64,000 bases of DNA, taken from NCBI GenBank assembly GCA_003223515.1, contig QHVI01000076.1, forward strand, positions 1 to 64,000, read 5' to 3'. Positions within the stretch are counted from its first letter, which is position 1; each line of letters starts with the position of its first letter. Source of the DNA: Candidatus Angelobacter sp. Gp1-AA117. GTDB lineage: Bacteria > Acidobacteriota > Terriglobia > Terriglobales > Acidobacteriaceae. Of the stretch, positions 43,793 to 51,612 are shown piece by piece. The position numbers were made by a program, and so were the translations under genes. Under the pieces are notes generated by a model that searched no databases, was not told where the DNA came from, and saw nothing but the letters and a program-made list of their open reading frames with translations.

Positions 43793-43851
43793 CCAATTCC
43801 TTCTTGTGAAAAGAATTGGTCTCGGGGCCGGGACTTTAGTTCTGGCCCCGA
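43793..43851. other. Two adjacent hairpins in a gene-free part of the transposon (43639-44044)
   Basis: Hairpin one CCAATTC...GAATTGG (43793-43819) is followed at once by a longer one, TCGGGGCC-g-GGAC-ttta-GTTC-t-GGCCCCGA (43822-43851). The surrounding 400 bases hold no ORF I accept. It may be a small RNA, an origin-like or a regulatory site. Confidence 0.4.
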
Positions 43852-44044
43852 TGCAAATCAGATTACATCATGCCAAAGCAAATTGCAACTCAGTGCCAAC
43901 GCTGATTGGATATCCACAACCATGTGCATTTTCAACGAGATATGTGGAAAACTTGCGGAAAAGCTATTGGACAAAAAAGCACATCCTGTTGCAGAGCAGT
44001 GGAAGGCAGGCCCAATATGTGGTAGGGCTTTTGTAAAGTTTGAT

Positions 44045-44329
44045 TTAGTTAGCTTTTTCTTTTGATGGCGGTCTGCCACCTTTTTTGTGCTTTCTCTTCG
44101 CGGCGATTTCCCTGAAATACTCAGAACCACGTTTAGCAGTAGTGTTACCGCCTTTCCTTCCGAGTACAGCGGCAGGTGACACTTCTAGCAGGTGGTCGGC
44201 TAAGAACACAGCAGACGCCAGCAACTCTCTTAATCTTTGTGAGCGTCCTTCGGGCAGCTCTGTTGTGTCAATAATCTGCTTTGCCTCAGTAATCAGGTTC
44301 CGCAGTGCGCGAAGGTCTTTTTTAGCCAT
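44045..44329 (-). CDS. Small basic passenger protein
   Basis: 94 residues: MAKKDLRALRNLITEAKQII, helical to about residue 55, then a very basic tail (AAKRKHKKGGRPPSKEKAN) with GRKGGNTTAKRGSEYF in the middle, resembling DNA-binding tails. The gene begins about 60 bases inside the right transposon end and has the GCAAGCGCTTGC palindrome 32 bases before its start, so it is likely regulated with the transposase. Family unknown. Confidence 0.55.
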   Translation of the reverse strand: MAKKDLRALRNLITEAKQIIDTTELPEGRSQRLRELLASAVFLADHLLEVSPAAVLGRKGGNTTAKRGSEYFREIAAKRKHKKGGRPPSKEKAN

Positions 44330-44356
44330 GTCGAAACCGTAACATTAACGGGTTTA

Positions 44357-44376
44357 CAGGGCAAGCGCTTGCTGTT
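44357..44376 (-). promoter_or_regulatory. Second copy of the palindromic operator core
   Basis: GCAAGCGCTTGC (44361-44372), flanked by GG and TG, matches the core of the perfect palindrome in the transposase promoter (42071-42088). It sits upstream of the small basic gene. Confidence 0.5.
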
Positions 44377-44387
44377 TTCTTTTCTGC

Positions 44388-44417
44388 AACGCAAGTTTAG
44401 GACACTACCTGAAAACC
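44388..44417. repeat. Right transposon end: inverted repeat plus target duplication
   Basis: The terminal repeat (44388-44409) ends ...TTAGGACACTACC and is followed by TGAAAACC (44410-44417), identical to the left duplication. Confidence 0.9.
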
Positions 44418-44739
44418 TGTGCCGTGCCACAATGGAAAATCTCTCCTGTTCGCGACATTAAAATTGTCCCCGGAATCCACGACACTCAAAAGAATTGCCA
44501 ATGTGTCTTAGAGCATTTTAATCGAGCTTGCCAATTGCCCCCTGGATGTATCTCATTGCGAGAAATTCAGTTCCAAAATGGAACTGCGTATAAAAATTTA
44601 ACAGTCAAAACATGGATTTTTGATTTGTCCAGCAGGTACTCTGGTTCCTCTCGCTTCAGAGTTCGTCAACCTACTCCGTTCAACCAACCTGCTAGATCAC
44701 TTAAGTGCCTCAAACACACTCAGAGAAAGGCAAATTGCC
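44418..44739. other. Gene-free region upstream of the di-heme oxidoreductase
   Basis: AT-rich sequence without a supported ORF or stem-loop. It probably contains the promoter of the 44740 gene. The transposon has moved in directly upstream of it. Nothing else seen. Confidence 0.5.
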
Positions 44740-46467
44740 ATGTGCTGTAAGAAGACTCTTCTGCAAGCCTTCTGTTGCGGGCTATTCACATGCATCTTCC
44801 TGGGCACTGCGCTCCAGGCGCAAATCACAACTACTCCCTCCGATCCCGGTCCCCGTCCGGTAGGCAACAATAACCCCTTCTGCCCAATACCCTCGGCCAA
44901 GTTTCCCAACGCTCCGCCCTGCATTGACACGGTGCAGCCAGCCGACAACAACGGCAACGGTGGGGCCGGCAATGTTGTCCCCGGCAGCAATCTGACCGGC
45001 TTCTGGTTCCAGGCGCTCACAGTCTTTGAAGTGAAAGCTGTGGTCGGGCCGGGGCCGCAAACAGGCGGCTCCACAATCCCCGGCCTGGGACCTTCGTTCA
45101 ATGCCGTGAGCTGTTTCGAGTGCCATTCACAGCCCACGGTTGGCGGCAGCAGCCCCAATAAAGCCACGCCTGGTTTTCCTAATGGAAACCCACAAGTTGC
45201 GGACGCGCCCACGGCAGCACAGCTCCAGGCAGTAAATTCGTTTATCAGTGCTACCGGTCCGGTCCGTGAAGCCCGGTTCCCGAATGGATCGCCCGGGGAT
45301 GACACCATCCATCGTGATCCGGTAGCGGCAGGTTCTGTGGCCGAACTTTTTGTGATCCAGGGCCGCCCTGACGTTCCTGCTACCTGCACAATCGCACAGG
45401 AGGATTTCCCCACTCAGGTGACCAACCACAACATCATTTTCCGCATTCCCATCCCAACTTTTGGCGAAGGTTTTGTGGAAAATACGCCGGATGAGAATTT
45501 AGCGGGAAACCTGGCGACAGAAGACGCGATTGCCAACAACCCTAACTTCTTCAATCCGATCCTGGCAATCAAGGGAGCATTCAACACCAGCGGCAACGAT
45601 CAGACCATCTCCCGGTTCGGATGGAAAGCGCAAAACAAGTCAATGCTCATTTTCGCGGGCGAAGCTTCCAACGTGGAAATGGGATTGACCAACGAAAACT
45701 TCACTAACGAAAGGACCAAGGGAAACGGTCAATGCTCTCCCAATCCTGAGCCGGAAGACCAGGTGATCGTGCCTCCTGATCCAACGGACCCGGCGAACCG
45801 TAACATCCCCACGATTTTCAGCAGCTTCGGAAAAGATGGCGTGGCTTCTGATATATCGAGCGACATCGAAAATTTCGCGGTGTTCATGCGCCTGAACGCT
45901 TCACCCAGCCAATGCAATTTCAACAGCGGCCTGGATCCAAACGGCAGGGCTCTGTGCAATCCGCTGGATGCTTCCTCGCAGCGGGGGGCCAAGATCTTCG
46001 GCAGTCTTGATCCCGGACTTGCCGGTTCTCTCACCAGCAGCAGTCCTGACACAAACCCGAATACCTCTACCATCCATACAATTGGTTGCGTCCTCTGCCA
46101 TTCCAATTTCCTGAGGACCACCACTTCAGCCACTCCTGCCCTGAACAACGCAGCCTTCCACCCATTCTCTGATTTTGCGCTGCATACGATGGGTACGAAC
46201 CTGGCTGACGGTGTGACCCAGGGCGCTGCCGGTTCAACTCAATTCAGGACCGCGCCGCTGTGGGGACTCGGACAAAGGCTGTTTTTCCTGCATGATGGCC
46301 GCGCTGACAACCTGCTGAGCGCCATCACGGCACACGTCCCCGTTAACGTCAGCAGCCCTGCTAATTGCACTCCGGACATGGGCGAGGCCTGCCAGGTGAT
46401 TGTGCTGTTCAACAACCTGCCCGCTGGACAGAAGCAGGACCTTCTCAACTTCCTGCGCTCACTGTAA
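44740..46467 (+). CDS. Secreted di-heme oxidoreductase-like protein (DHOR family)
   Basis: 575 residues from ATG 44740, with AAAGG nine bases upstream. The longer frame to 44620 lacks a signal sequence at its start. Signal peptide MCCKKTLLQAFCCGLFTCIF, cleavage near LQAQI. Two CxxCH heme sites are visible: VSCFECHSQP (near residue 126) and IGCVLCHSNF (near 452). A third heme ligand site is not evident. Layout and the closing FLHDGRADNLLSAITAH match the di-heme oxidoreductase (thiol oxidoreductase-like) family, periplasmic redox proteins. No partner gene is adjacent. The protein is Pro/Asn-rich between the hemes. Confidence 0.85.
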   Translation: MCCKKTLLQAFCCGLFTCIFLGTALQAQITTTPSDPGPRPVGNNNPFCPIPSAKFPNAPPCIDTVQPADNNGNGGAGNVVPGSNLTGFWFQALTVFEVKAVVGPGPQTGGSTIPGLGPSFNAVSCFECHSQPTVGGSSPNKATPGFPNGNPQVADAPTAAQLQAVNSFISATGPVREARFPNGSPGDDTIHRDPVAAGSVAELFVIQGRPDVPATCTIAQEDFPTQVTNHNIIFRIPIPTFGEGFVENTPDENLAGNLATEDAIANNPNFFNPILAIKGAFNTSGNDQTISRFGWKAQNKSMLIFAGEASNVEMGLTNENFTNERTKGNGQCSPNPEPEDQVIVPPDPTDPANRNIPTIFSSFGKDGVASDISSDIENFAVFMRLNASPSQCNFNSGLDPNGRALCNPLDASSQRGAKIFGSLDPGLAGSLTSSSPDTNPNTSTIHTIGCVLCHSNFLRTTTSATPALNNAAFHPFSDFALHTMGTNLADGVTQGAAGSTQFRTAPLWGLGQRLFFLHDGRADNLLSAITAHVPVNVSSPANCTPDMGEACQVIVLFNNLPAGQKQDLLNFLRSL

Positions 46468-46503
46468 CCTCAAGCCGATGCGGCGGTCCTCACGGGCCGC
46501 CGC

Positions 46504-47508
46504 TCATTTTAATGCTGGGGCCACGGGTGCTTTGGGCGGCTCAGTTTCAGTGCCGAAATATTCGTGATTGAATTCAGCCGGAACGGCGTCAAGGACGGCT
46601 TTCATCGCCTCCCTGAATTTCTGCTGGTAGATGGCGCGCGAGATTTCGGCCTTGACTTCTTCCAGCGGAACTATATCTTTGTTTACTATTTTGTAAACTA
46701 CATAGTTTTTAGGTTCGCTTTCTACCTGTGTGATCTCGCCCGGTTTCAGCGAGAATACGTCCTTTGCTTCTTCGGGAAGCATGTCGGCCCGCCTGCGGTT
46801 TCCTAAGTCCACTGGCAAGGGCTCAACCAGCCCCAGGATCGTGTAGACATCCTGCTGAATGTTTGTAGGAGCGTCCCCCTTCACGGCGCGCGCCTGCGCT
46901 TCTTTAGCCACTTGCAGGGCCTTCTGGTCGAATTCATGTGTTTTGACCGAAGCACTTTCGCGGGGAACAAGAATGCGCGCCAGCTTCACTCGCTCATAAT
47001 CAGTCTGGTGCTCATGGTAATAGGCTTCTATCTCTCCCGTTGCCGGATTCTTGTATTTTTCCTGAAGAGAGCGGCGATAGTAATCGGTGATGGCGCGCAA
47101 CCGCGTCCATTCCAGAAACTCGCGCAGCTCAGGGGTGTTTTCCATGCCCGCTCTTTGGACAGCCGTTTCCACGGCAAGATAATCGGCGTAAGTTTTGGCC
47201 AGGTTGCGACGGGCATTCTCCGGCAGGGCTCGTCCATCAGGACTCAATGCGCTCATCAGAGCTTCAAATTGCTCCCGCGTCATTGATTTGGATCCGCTGC
47301 ATGTTTTTTGCTGTCCGGTATTGGACGAATTATCACAGAGGCCGCGAACCGTAAGGACGGGTTGCGTTGTCGCAACTGCAGGTGTTGTATCGCCAGATTT
47401 ACTGGATAGAGATTCAACCGAATTTTGCGCTTGGGCAGCCGGCGATGAGTCCTGCAATGGAGAGAAGCCCAGGCCGGCAAATACAAACAGGCAGGTAACC
47501 GTCCACAT
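46504..47508 (-). CDS. Periplasmic peptidyl-prolyl isomerase (SurA/PpiC-like)
   Basis: 334 residues with a signal peptide (MWTVTCLFVFAGLGFSPLQ). An N-terminal SurA-like helical region (MTREQFEALMSAL near 75; LAKTYADYLAVETAVQRAG) leads to a parvulin domain (about 180-300): ARILVPRES, YTILGLVEPLPVDLGNRRRA, DVFSLKPGEITQVESEPKNY. Such proteins fold outer-membrane or secreted proteins. C-terminus Pro/Ala-rich. It follows the next gene on the same strand after 69 bases. Confidence 0.8.
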   Translation of the reverse strand: MWTVTCLFVFAGLGFSPLQDSSPAAQAQNSVESLSSKSGDTTPAVATTQPVLTVRGLCDNSSNTGQQKTCSGSKSMTREQFEALMSALSPDGRALPENARRNLAKTYADYLAVETAVQRAGMENTPELREFLEWTRLRAITDYYRRSLQEKYKNPATGEIEAYYHEHQTDYERVKLARILVPRESASVKTHEFDQKALQVAKEAQARAVKGDAPTNIQQDVYTILGLVEPLPVDLGNRRRADMLPEEAKDVFSLKPGEITQVESEPKNYVVYKIVNKDIVPLEEVKAEISRAIYQQKFREAMKAVLDAVPAEFNHEYFGTETEPPKAPVAPALK

Positions 47509-47577
47509 AAAAATTCCTTGTCAATAAAAATATAAGTTTTGAGTTGAGTGGGAGTTCCATCCATTTGAATTCCGCAT

Positions 47578-48621
47578 TTATTGTTGTCCCTGCGCAGCAC
47601 GAGCTCTTCTCCTGGTGCGCAGGACCATACCCACGATAAGCATGGCCATAATGGTGATTCCCGGAAGCATGATCCAGATTTCCTGTCTGGATGGTGCTGC
47701 GGGCGGACTGACTGGCTTTGGCGTCTCGCGAGTCTGGTGGGCCACCGGAGCAGGCGCCGCTGAAACAGCGGGTGTTCCGGGCTCTGTCACGCCGACTCCG
47801 GAGATTTGAAATGCAGGCAGTTCACCGGTGACGAGTTTGGCGGTGGCCTGCTCAATGGCAAGTCCGTTGACGATTCCCGCATTCATGAAGCCTGAGGGTT
47901 TGGAAGATTTGAACGATAGAGATGCAGGGTGCGCGACGGCGAATTTTTCGATTGGATAAGGCACTCTCACGTGCAACGTAACTGCGTCCTGGTAAGGCAT
48001 ATGATAAGCAAACTTAAACAGGGTATCGCCAGGACGAATCGGAAAATCAACCGTGTACTGCCCGTTATGGCCTTGAACAGGGGAAGCCGGAAACTTTTCG
48101 AATGACGGGTCTGACGGTCCTCTGAGTTCAACTGAATCCAGTATTGCCTGGCCGGGTAATGTGATTTCAAAATTGTGGGAACTGGCCTGCGTCACTGGAG
48201 GAGTTGAAGCATTGGTAACGGAATACATTTCTCTTACGGTGACTGTTTTGCCGTCGGAGCCAACCTGGGCGATGCCCATCTTACCTTTCAGGCCCGGAAT
48301 CTTCGCAACTGCATCAAATAACCGAATTTGAAGCTGGGCAGGGTTGCGGACTGCCTGGTCATACGCGACTCCCTGGTGCAGTACCCGTATTACATAATGG
48401 GATTGGTTGGAGGTCGCCGGCAGGACGAACGATCCCTCGCTGTCCGTAGTGGTTCGTGCCTCTTCCTTTATTCCTTCACCCAGAAGCATGACTTGGTCCC
48501 CTGCGGCAGGGTGGCCGGTAGTTTGATTCAGCACTTTGCCCTTGATCGGCTCTTCTGCATATAAAAAGAGCGGACCCGCACAAGTAAGGAACAGGATTGC
48601 AACCCGTAAACAGAAGTTCAT
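47578..48621 (-). CDS. Secreted carboxypeptidase-regulatory-like protein with C-terminal membrane anchor
   Basis: 347 residues. Signal peptide MNFCLRVAILFLTCAGPLFL, cleavage near YAEEP. First domain (about 25-100) is a prealbumin/carboxypeptidase-regulatory-like fold (IKGKVLNQTTGHPAAGDQVM; DSEGSFVLPATS). The middle (about 130-250) is another beta domain. A Pro/Ala linker leads to one membrane helix (IWIMLPGITIMAMLIVGMVL, about 315-334) and a basic tail. So it is inner-membrane anchored with a periplasmic body. Function unknown. Confidence 0.7.
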   Translation of the reverse strand: MNFCLRVAILFLTCAGPLFLYAEEPIKGKVLNQTTGHPAAGDQVMLLGEGIKEEARTTTDSEGSFVLPATSNQSHYVIRVLHQGVAYDQAVRNPAQLQIRLFDAVAKIPGLKGKMGIAQVGSDGKTVTVREMYSVTNASTPPVTQASSHNFEITLPGQAILDSVELRGPSDPSFEKFPASPVQGHNGQYTVDFPIRPGDTLFKFAYHMPYQDAVTLHVRVPYPIEKFAVAHPASLSFKSSKPSGFMNAGIVNGLAIEQATAKLVTGELPAFQISGVGVTEPGTPAVSAAPAPVAHQTRETPKPVSPPAAPSRQEIWIMLPGITIMAMLIVGMVLRTRRRARAAQGQQ

Positions 48622-48724
48622 GGAAATACCCTCAAAGCCATGAAAACAGTGGCCTCAAGAGTACCAGAGGACAGACCGGACGCTTAGCGGGGAATAACAA
48701 ATTTCCAGAATCACTACAGCAAAT

Positions 48725-48920
48725 AATTCTCTGCGTCCTTTGCGTCCTCTGCATTGCTAAAAATCAAATTCGTCTCAAGGTGCGAAGAATTATTAGCGAA
48801 ACTTGCACGTAAAAAATTCGTGAAATTCGCGTCCTTCGCGGCTTACTTGCCTTCCTCTGCGCTCTCTGCGTTCTCTGCGGTTAAGCCGTTTGGTTATGGC
48901 TCACCACGCTGTGGTTAATT
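48725..48920. repeat. Composite dispersed repeat ('ctctgcgtcctttgcgtcctctgc ... ctctgcggttaagccg')
   Basis: Two runs of CTCTGCG-type units (48730-48760 and 48852-48885) with 'gtgaaattcgcgtccttcgcgg' (48820-48842) between, then 'ttggttatggctcaccacgctgtgg' as at 21800-21837. It fills most of the gap before the SpoIIE gene. No gene. Confidence 0.8.
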
Positions 48921-48930
48921 TAAGGATGCG

Positions 48931-49920
48931 TTAAACCAATGAAGGTGAAAACCGCAGGACCATCAGCGTCTGGTCGTCCACCCTGGCTGAGCCTGCTCGG
49001 AACTTCAGCAGATCCTGGATGCAGGTGTTGACCAGTTCATCGGAATTCAATGCCAGACAGTCACCCAGTAACTGGGTGAAACTCGATTCCCCATACTGGC
49101 GCCCCCCAGCGTCTTCGGCTTCCGAGACTCCATCGGTATAGAGCACCAGCGCGTCACCGGGGGCAAGATGAAGCTGCATGGAAGAGAACTTCTGGTCGCA
49201 AAACAGGCCGACTGGAACGGCTGCCGACGGTAAGGAACGCACCCCATGAGCGCTGACCAGGTAGGGCGGAACATGCCCGGCGTTACAGATTTCTATAGAA
49301 CCGAACCCGTCGGCCTTGCCGGAGATCAGCGTGGCATATTGAGTGGGCAGGGTGCTTTCGCTGAAGATACGGTTGGCCCGTTCTACCAATTGTTCCAGTG
49401 GCAGCCCAGTCGGAATCAATGCCCGGAACATGGCATGCAGGTTAGCCATGAGCATGGAGGCGGCAATGCCTTTGCCGGAAACGTCGCCCATCATAAAGTA
49501 AAGATCCTGGCCGTGGGGAATCAGGTCAAGGTAATCACCGCTAACCACGCCGGCAGGTTCGTAGTGGTAAGAGACCTTCCAACTCGCAGGAACTTTCTCG
49601 ATACAGGGCAGCAGGCCCGATTGGAGGCGGGCAGCCAGTTCCAGGTCATCTTCCAGGGCCCGCTGTTCGTCAGGACGGAGGCAGCCCAGGCACACCTTCG
49701 CTAATGGGTCGGCGAGCAGGCGCTGGCTTTCCACCGTGCCGTCGCAGACCTCACAAATACCATAAGAACCGATGTCCACCCGTTCCAGAGCGCGGTCCAC
49801 TGCATCAAGCAACTGCACCAGGTTAGCGGTTTGGGACTTCGCCATTGCGGTTTCCAGCTTCTCACGGCGGAGCAGCAACTGATCGCGGAGCAGATGAAGA
49901 TCGGTGACCTGAATACCCAT
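48931..49920 (-). CDS. PP2C-type SpoIIE phosphatase with N-terminal DksA/TraR-like zinc finger
   Basis: 329 residues. Residues 1-85 form a helical hairpin (LHLLRDQLLLRREKLETAMA; LLDAVDRALERVDIGSYGI) and a zinc finger (CEVC at about 57-60, CLGC at about 77-80), the layout of DksA/TraR proteins. The SpoIIE/RsbU domain (about 110-329) has YFMMGDVSGKGIAASMLMAN, AGHVPPYLV, LVLYTDGVSEAED and ARVDDQTLMV. Such phosphatases act on STAS proteins to switch sigma factors. A DksA-like sensor on RsbU is unusual. A STAS/RsbW pair occurs at 39754-40553. The ATG is supported by GGAG upstream. Confidence 0.88.
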   Translation of the reverse strand: MGIQVTDLHLLRDQLLLRREKLETAMAKSQTANLVQLLDAVDRALERVDIGSYGICEVCDGTVESQRLLADPLAKVCLGCLRPDEQRALEDDLELAARLQSGLLPCIEKVPASWKVSYHYEPAGVVSGDYLDLIPHGQDLYFMMGDVSGKGIAASMLMANLHAMFRALIPTGLPLEQLVERANRIFSESTLPTQYATLISGKADGFGSIEICNAGHVPPYLVSAHGVRSLPSAAVPVGLFCDQKFSSMQLHLAPGDALVLYTDGVSEAEDAGGRQYGESSFTQLLGDCLALNSDELVNTCIQDLLKFRAGSARVDDQTLMVLRFSPSLV

Positions 49921-50138
49921 TGGGTTTCTCCTCTAGTAACAGAATCACGGGCCGGGCGGGACGATTCAATTTTTTGCCGTATTCGGCCCGCCAGTATCAA
50001 GTTAGCAGCCTTCGTTATGTGAGCACTATCCGATTATTGCGGTTGAATTCGAAGCTGAATGGGCAACCAGGGCAGATTTCAGCAGCTCTTATGATTTCTC
50101 TCTTGGAACGACAGAGATCATCCGTTATTCTGCAAAGC

Positions 50139-51395
50139 ATGGTTGAGAACGTGGCAGAAGTCGCACTTTCCGCGATGATCGGCGCCCCCGTCTATGATGG
50201 CTCGGGGAAGCTCGCCGGATACGTGCGTGAAGTCGCGATTTCACCCCGGGAAGACTCCTCCCGAGTCTCTGATCTGGTGGTAAAGACCTCGGATGGCGAC
50301 CGCCTGCTTTCCACAAAGCTGCTGTCCGGAGTAGGCGAAAGATCGATACGCGCCCTGGGTAAGTCCGATGAATGGCCTCCACTGGTCAGCTCTGAAGGAA
50401 TGCTGCTGCTGGAACGTGACCTGCTCGACCAGCAGATCATCGACATCAATGGCCGCAAGGTAGTGCGGGTCAATGATGTTGAGCTGCGTCCCGAGCCCGT
50501 CAACGGCACCCTGAAGTTGAGAATCAGCCAGGTGGATGTCGGCCTGCGCGGCGCAGTTCGGCGTCTCCTGAAAGGACTGGCCCCGCCCAAAGCCATTGAG
50601 GTGCTGGCCAGCCGCATGCCCGAGCGTGCCATCCCCTGGGAAGCGGTTGACCTGATCGAGACCGACCCTGCCCGCCGGGTCCATCTCAAGCTTGAATATG
50701 AGCGCCTCTCCAGGCTGCATCCGGCGGATATTGCGGACATCCTGGAAGAACTTGCTCCGGCCGAGCGCGAAGCCGTATTTGGCTCACTGAATGAAGAAAT
50801 AGCCGCCGAAGCGCTGGAGGAGATCGATCCCAGGCTGCAGGTCGAACTGATGAGCTCTATCGAATCAGACAAGGCTGCGGACATAGTGGAAGAGATGGAC
50901 CCCGACGCCGCTGCCGACCTGCTAGGCGACCTGCCGGAGCATACCTCGGACGAAATCCTCGAAGAAATGGAGCCCGAGGAACGGCAGGAAGTGGCCGAAC
51001 TGCTGGCTTTCCAGGAAAACACCGCTGCCGGACGCATGACCACCGAGTATCTGGCCCTGCATCCAGAGGCCACGATAGGCGATGCCATTGATAAGCTGCG
51101 GCAGTTTGAAGGAGAGAGCGAAACCATCAGCACCATCTTCCTGGTAGATGCCAATGAGGTATTGGTTGGAGCCGTGCCTCTGATTTCGCTGGTGCTGGCT
51201 CCGGCGAGTACCCGCCTTTCAACTTTGACTCCGGAGCACATTATTTACTGCGAAGCTGGAACCGGCGAACGAGAAGTGGCCGAGATGTTTGATAAATACA
51301 ACCTGCTCAGCCTCCCGGTCGTAGACGAACAACAGCACCTGACCGGCGTGATCACAGCCGATGACATTATCAGCCTGTTGCGCAGCCATATCTAA
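50139..51395 (+). CDS. MgtE-N/CBS-domain protein, putative cytosolic magnesium sensor
   Basis: 418 residues from the chosen ATG at 50139 (MVENVAEVALSAMIGAPVYD). The frame is open further upstream to 49920 with no better ribosome site, so the start is uncertain. Residues about 10-95 resemble a PRC-barrel domain (GKLAGYVREVAISPRED). Then follows the MgtE-N helical solenoid (PADIADILEELAPAEREAVF; DKAADIVEEMDPDAAADLLG; TSDEILEEMEPEERQEVAEL) and two CBS halves (MTTEYLALHPEATIGDAIDK; HLTGVITADDIISLLRS). The five membrane helices of true MgtE are absent. MgtE-N and CBS bind Mg2+ in the cytoplasm. It is followed by an Nramp-type transporter, which it probably controls. Confidence 0.85.
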   Translation: MVENVAEVALSAMIGAPVYDGSGKLAGYVREVAISPREDSSRVSDLVVKTSDGDRLLSTKLLSGVGERSIRALGKSDEWPPLVSSEGMLLLERDLLDQQIIDINGRKVVRVNDVELRPEPVNGTLKLRISQVDVGLRGAVRRLLKGLAPPKAIEVLASRMPERAIPWEAVDLIETDPARRVHLKLEYERLSRLHPADIADILEELAPAEREAVFGSLNEEIAAEALEEIDPRLQVELMSSIESDKAADIVEEMDPDAAADLLGDLPEHTSDEILEEMEPEERQEVAELLAFQENTAAGRMTTEYLALHPEATIGDAIDKLRQFEGESETISTIFLVDANEVLVGAVPLISLVLAPASTRLSTLTPEHIIYCEAGTGEREVAEMFDKYNLLSLPVVDEQQHLTGVITADDIISLLRSHI

Positions 51396-51612
51396 TCCAT
51401 TGCCAGAATTAGTAATTGCCATAATTTAGCCCATCCTCAACATCGTCTTCCATCTCGCTTCTTTGCTTGTCCCGGATGCCGCAAAGTGCGAGAGGGTAAC
51501 CTTTCATCAAGAATGAACTGTCATCGTGAAATTTCTTTTGCGCTAGTGTTGTCGTTTTGTGAATGGAGGGTTTATTCTGCCAAAGTGGTTCAATTCTCTA
51601 TGAAATCGTCCG

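Larger units (their letters stand above)
40648..44409. mobile_element. IS1-like transposon with passenger genes and a tRNA
   Basis: 3762 bases bounded by perfect 22-bp inverted repeats (40648-40669 and 44388-44409), each starting GGTAGTGTCCTAAACTTG when read inward. The 8-bp sequence TGAAAACC flanks both ends (40640-40647 and 44410-44417) as a target duplication. It encodes one IS1-type transposase plus five small passenger ORFs and a tRNA. The ends, transposase and target duplication agree with the IS1 superfamily, whose members rarely carry so much cargo. Intact ends and duplication point to a recent insertion, between the rsbW operon and the di-heme oxidoreductase gene. Confidence 0.9.

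Noticed and set aside
43638-44036. 132-codon plus-strand frame in the transposon
   Set aside because: No ribosome site for most of it, composition unlike a protein in its second half, and it spans two strong hairpins; treated as non-coding.
51396-51612. Mg2+ or Mn2+ riboswitch before the Nramp-like gene
   Set aside because: Some words resemble conserved cores, but the required paired elements could not be traced.
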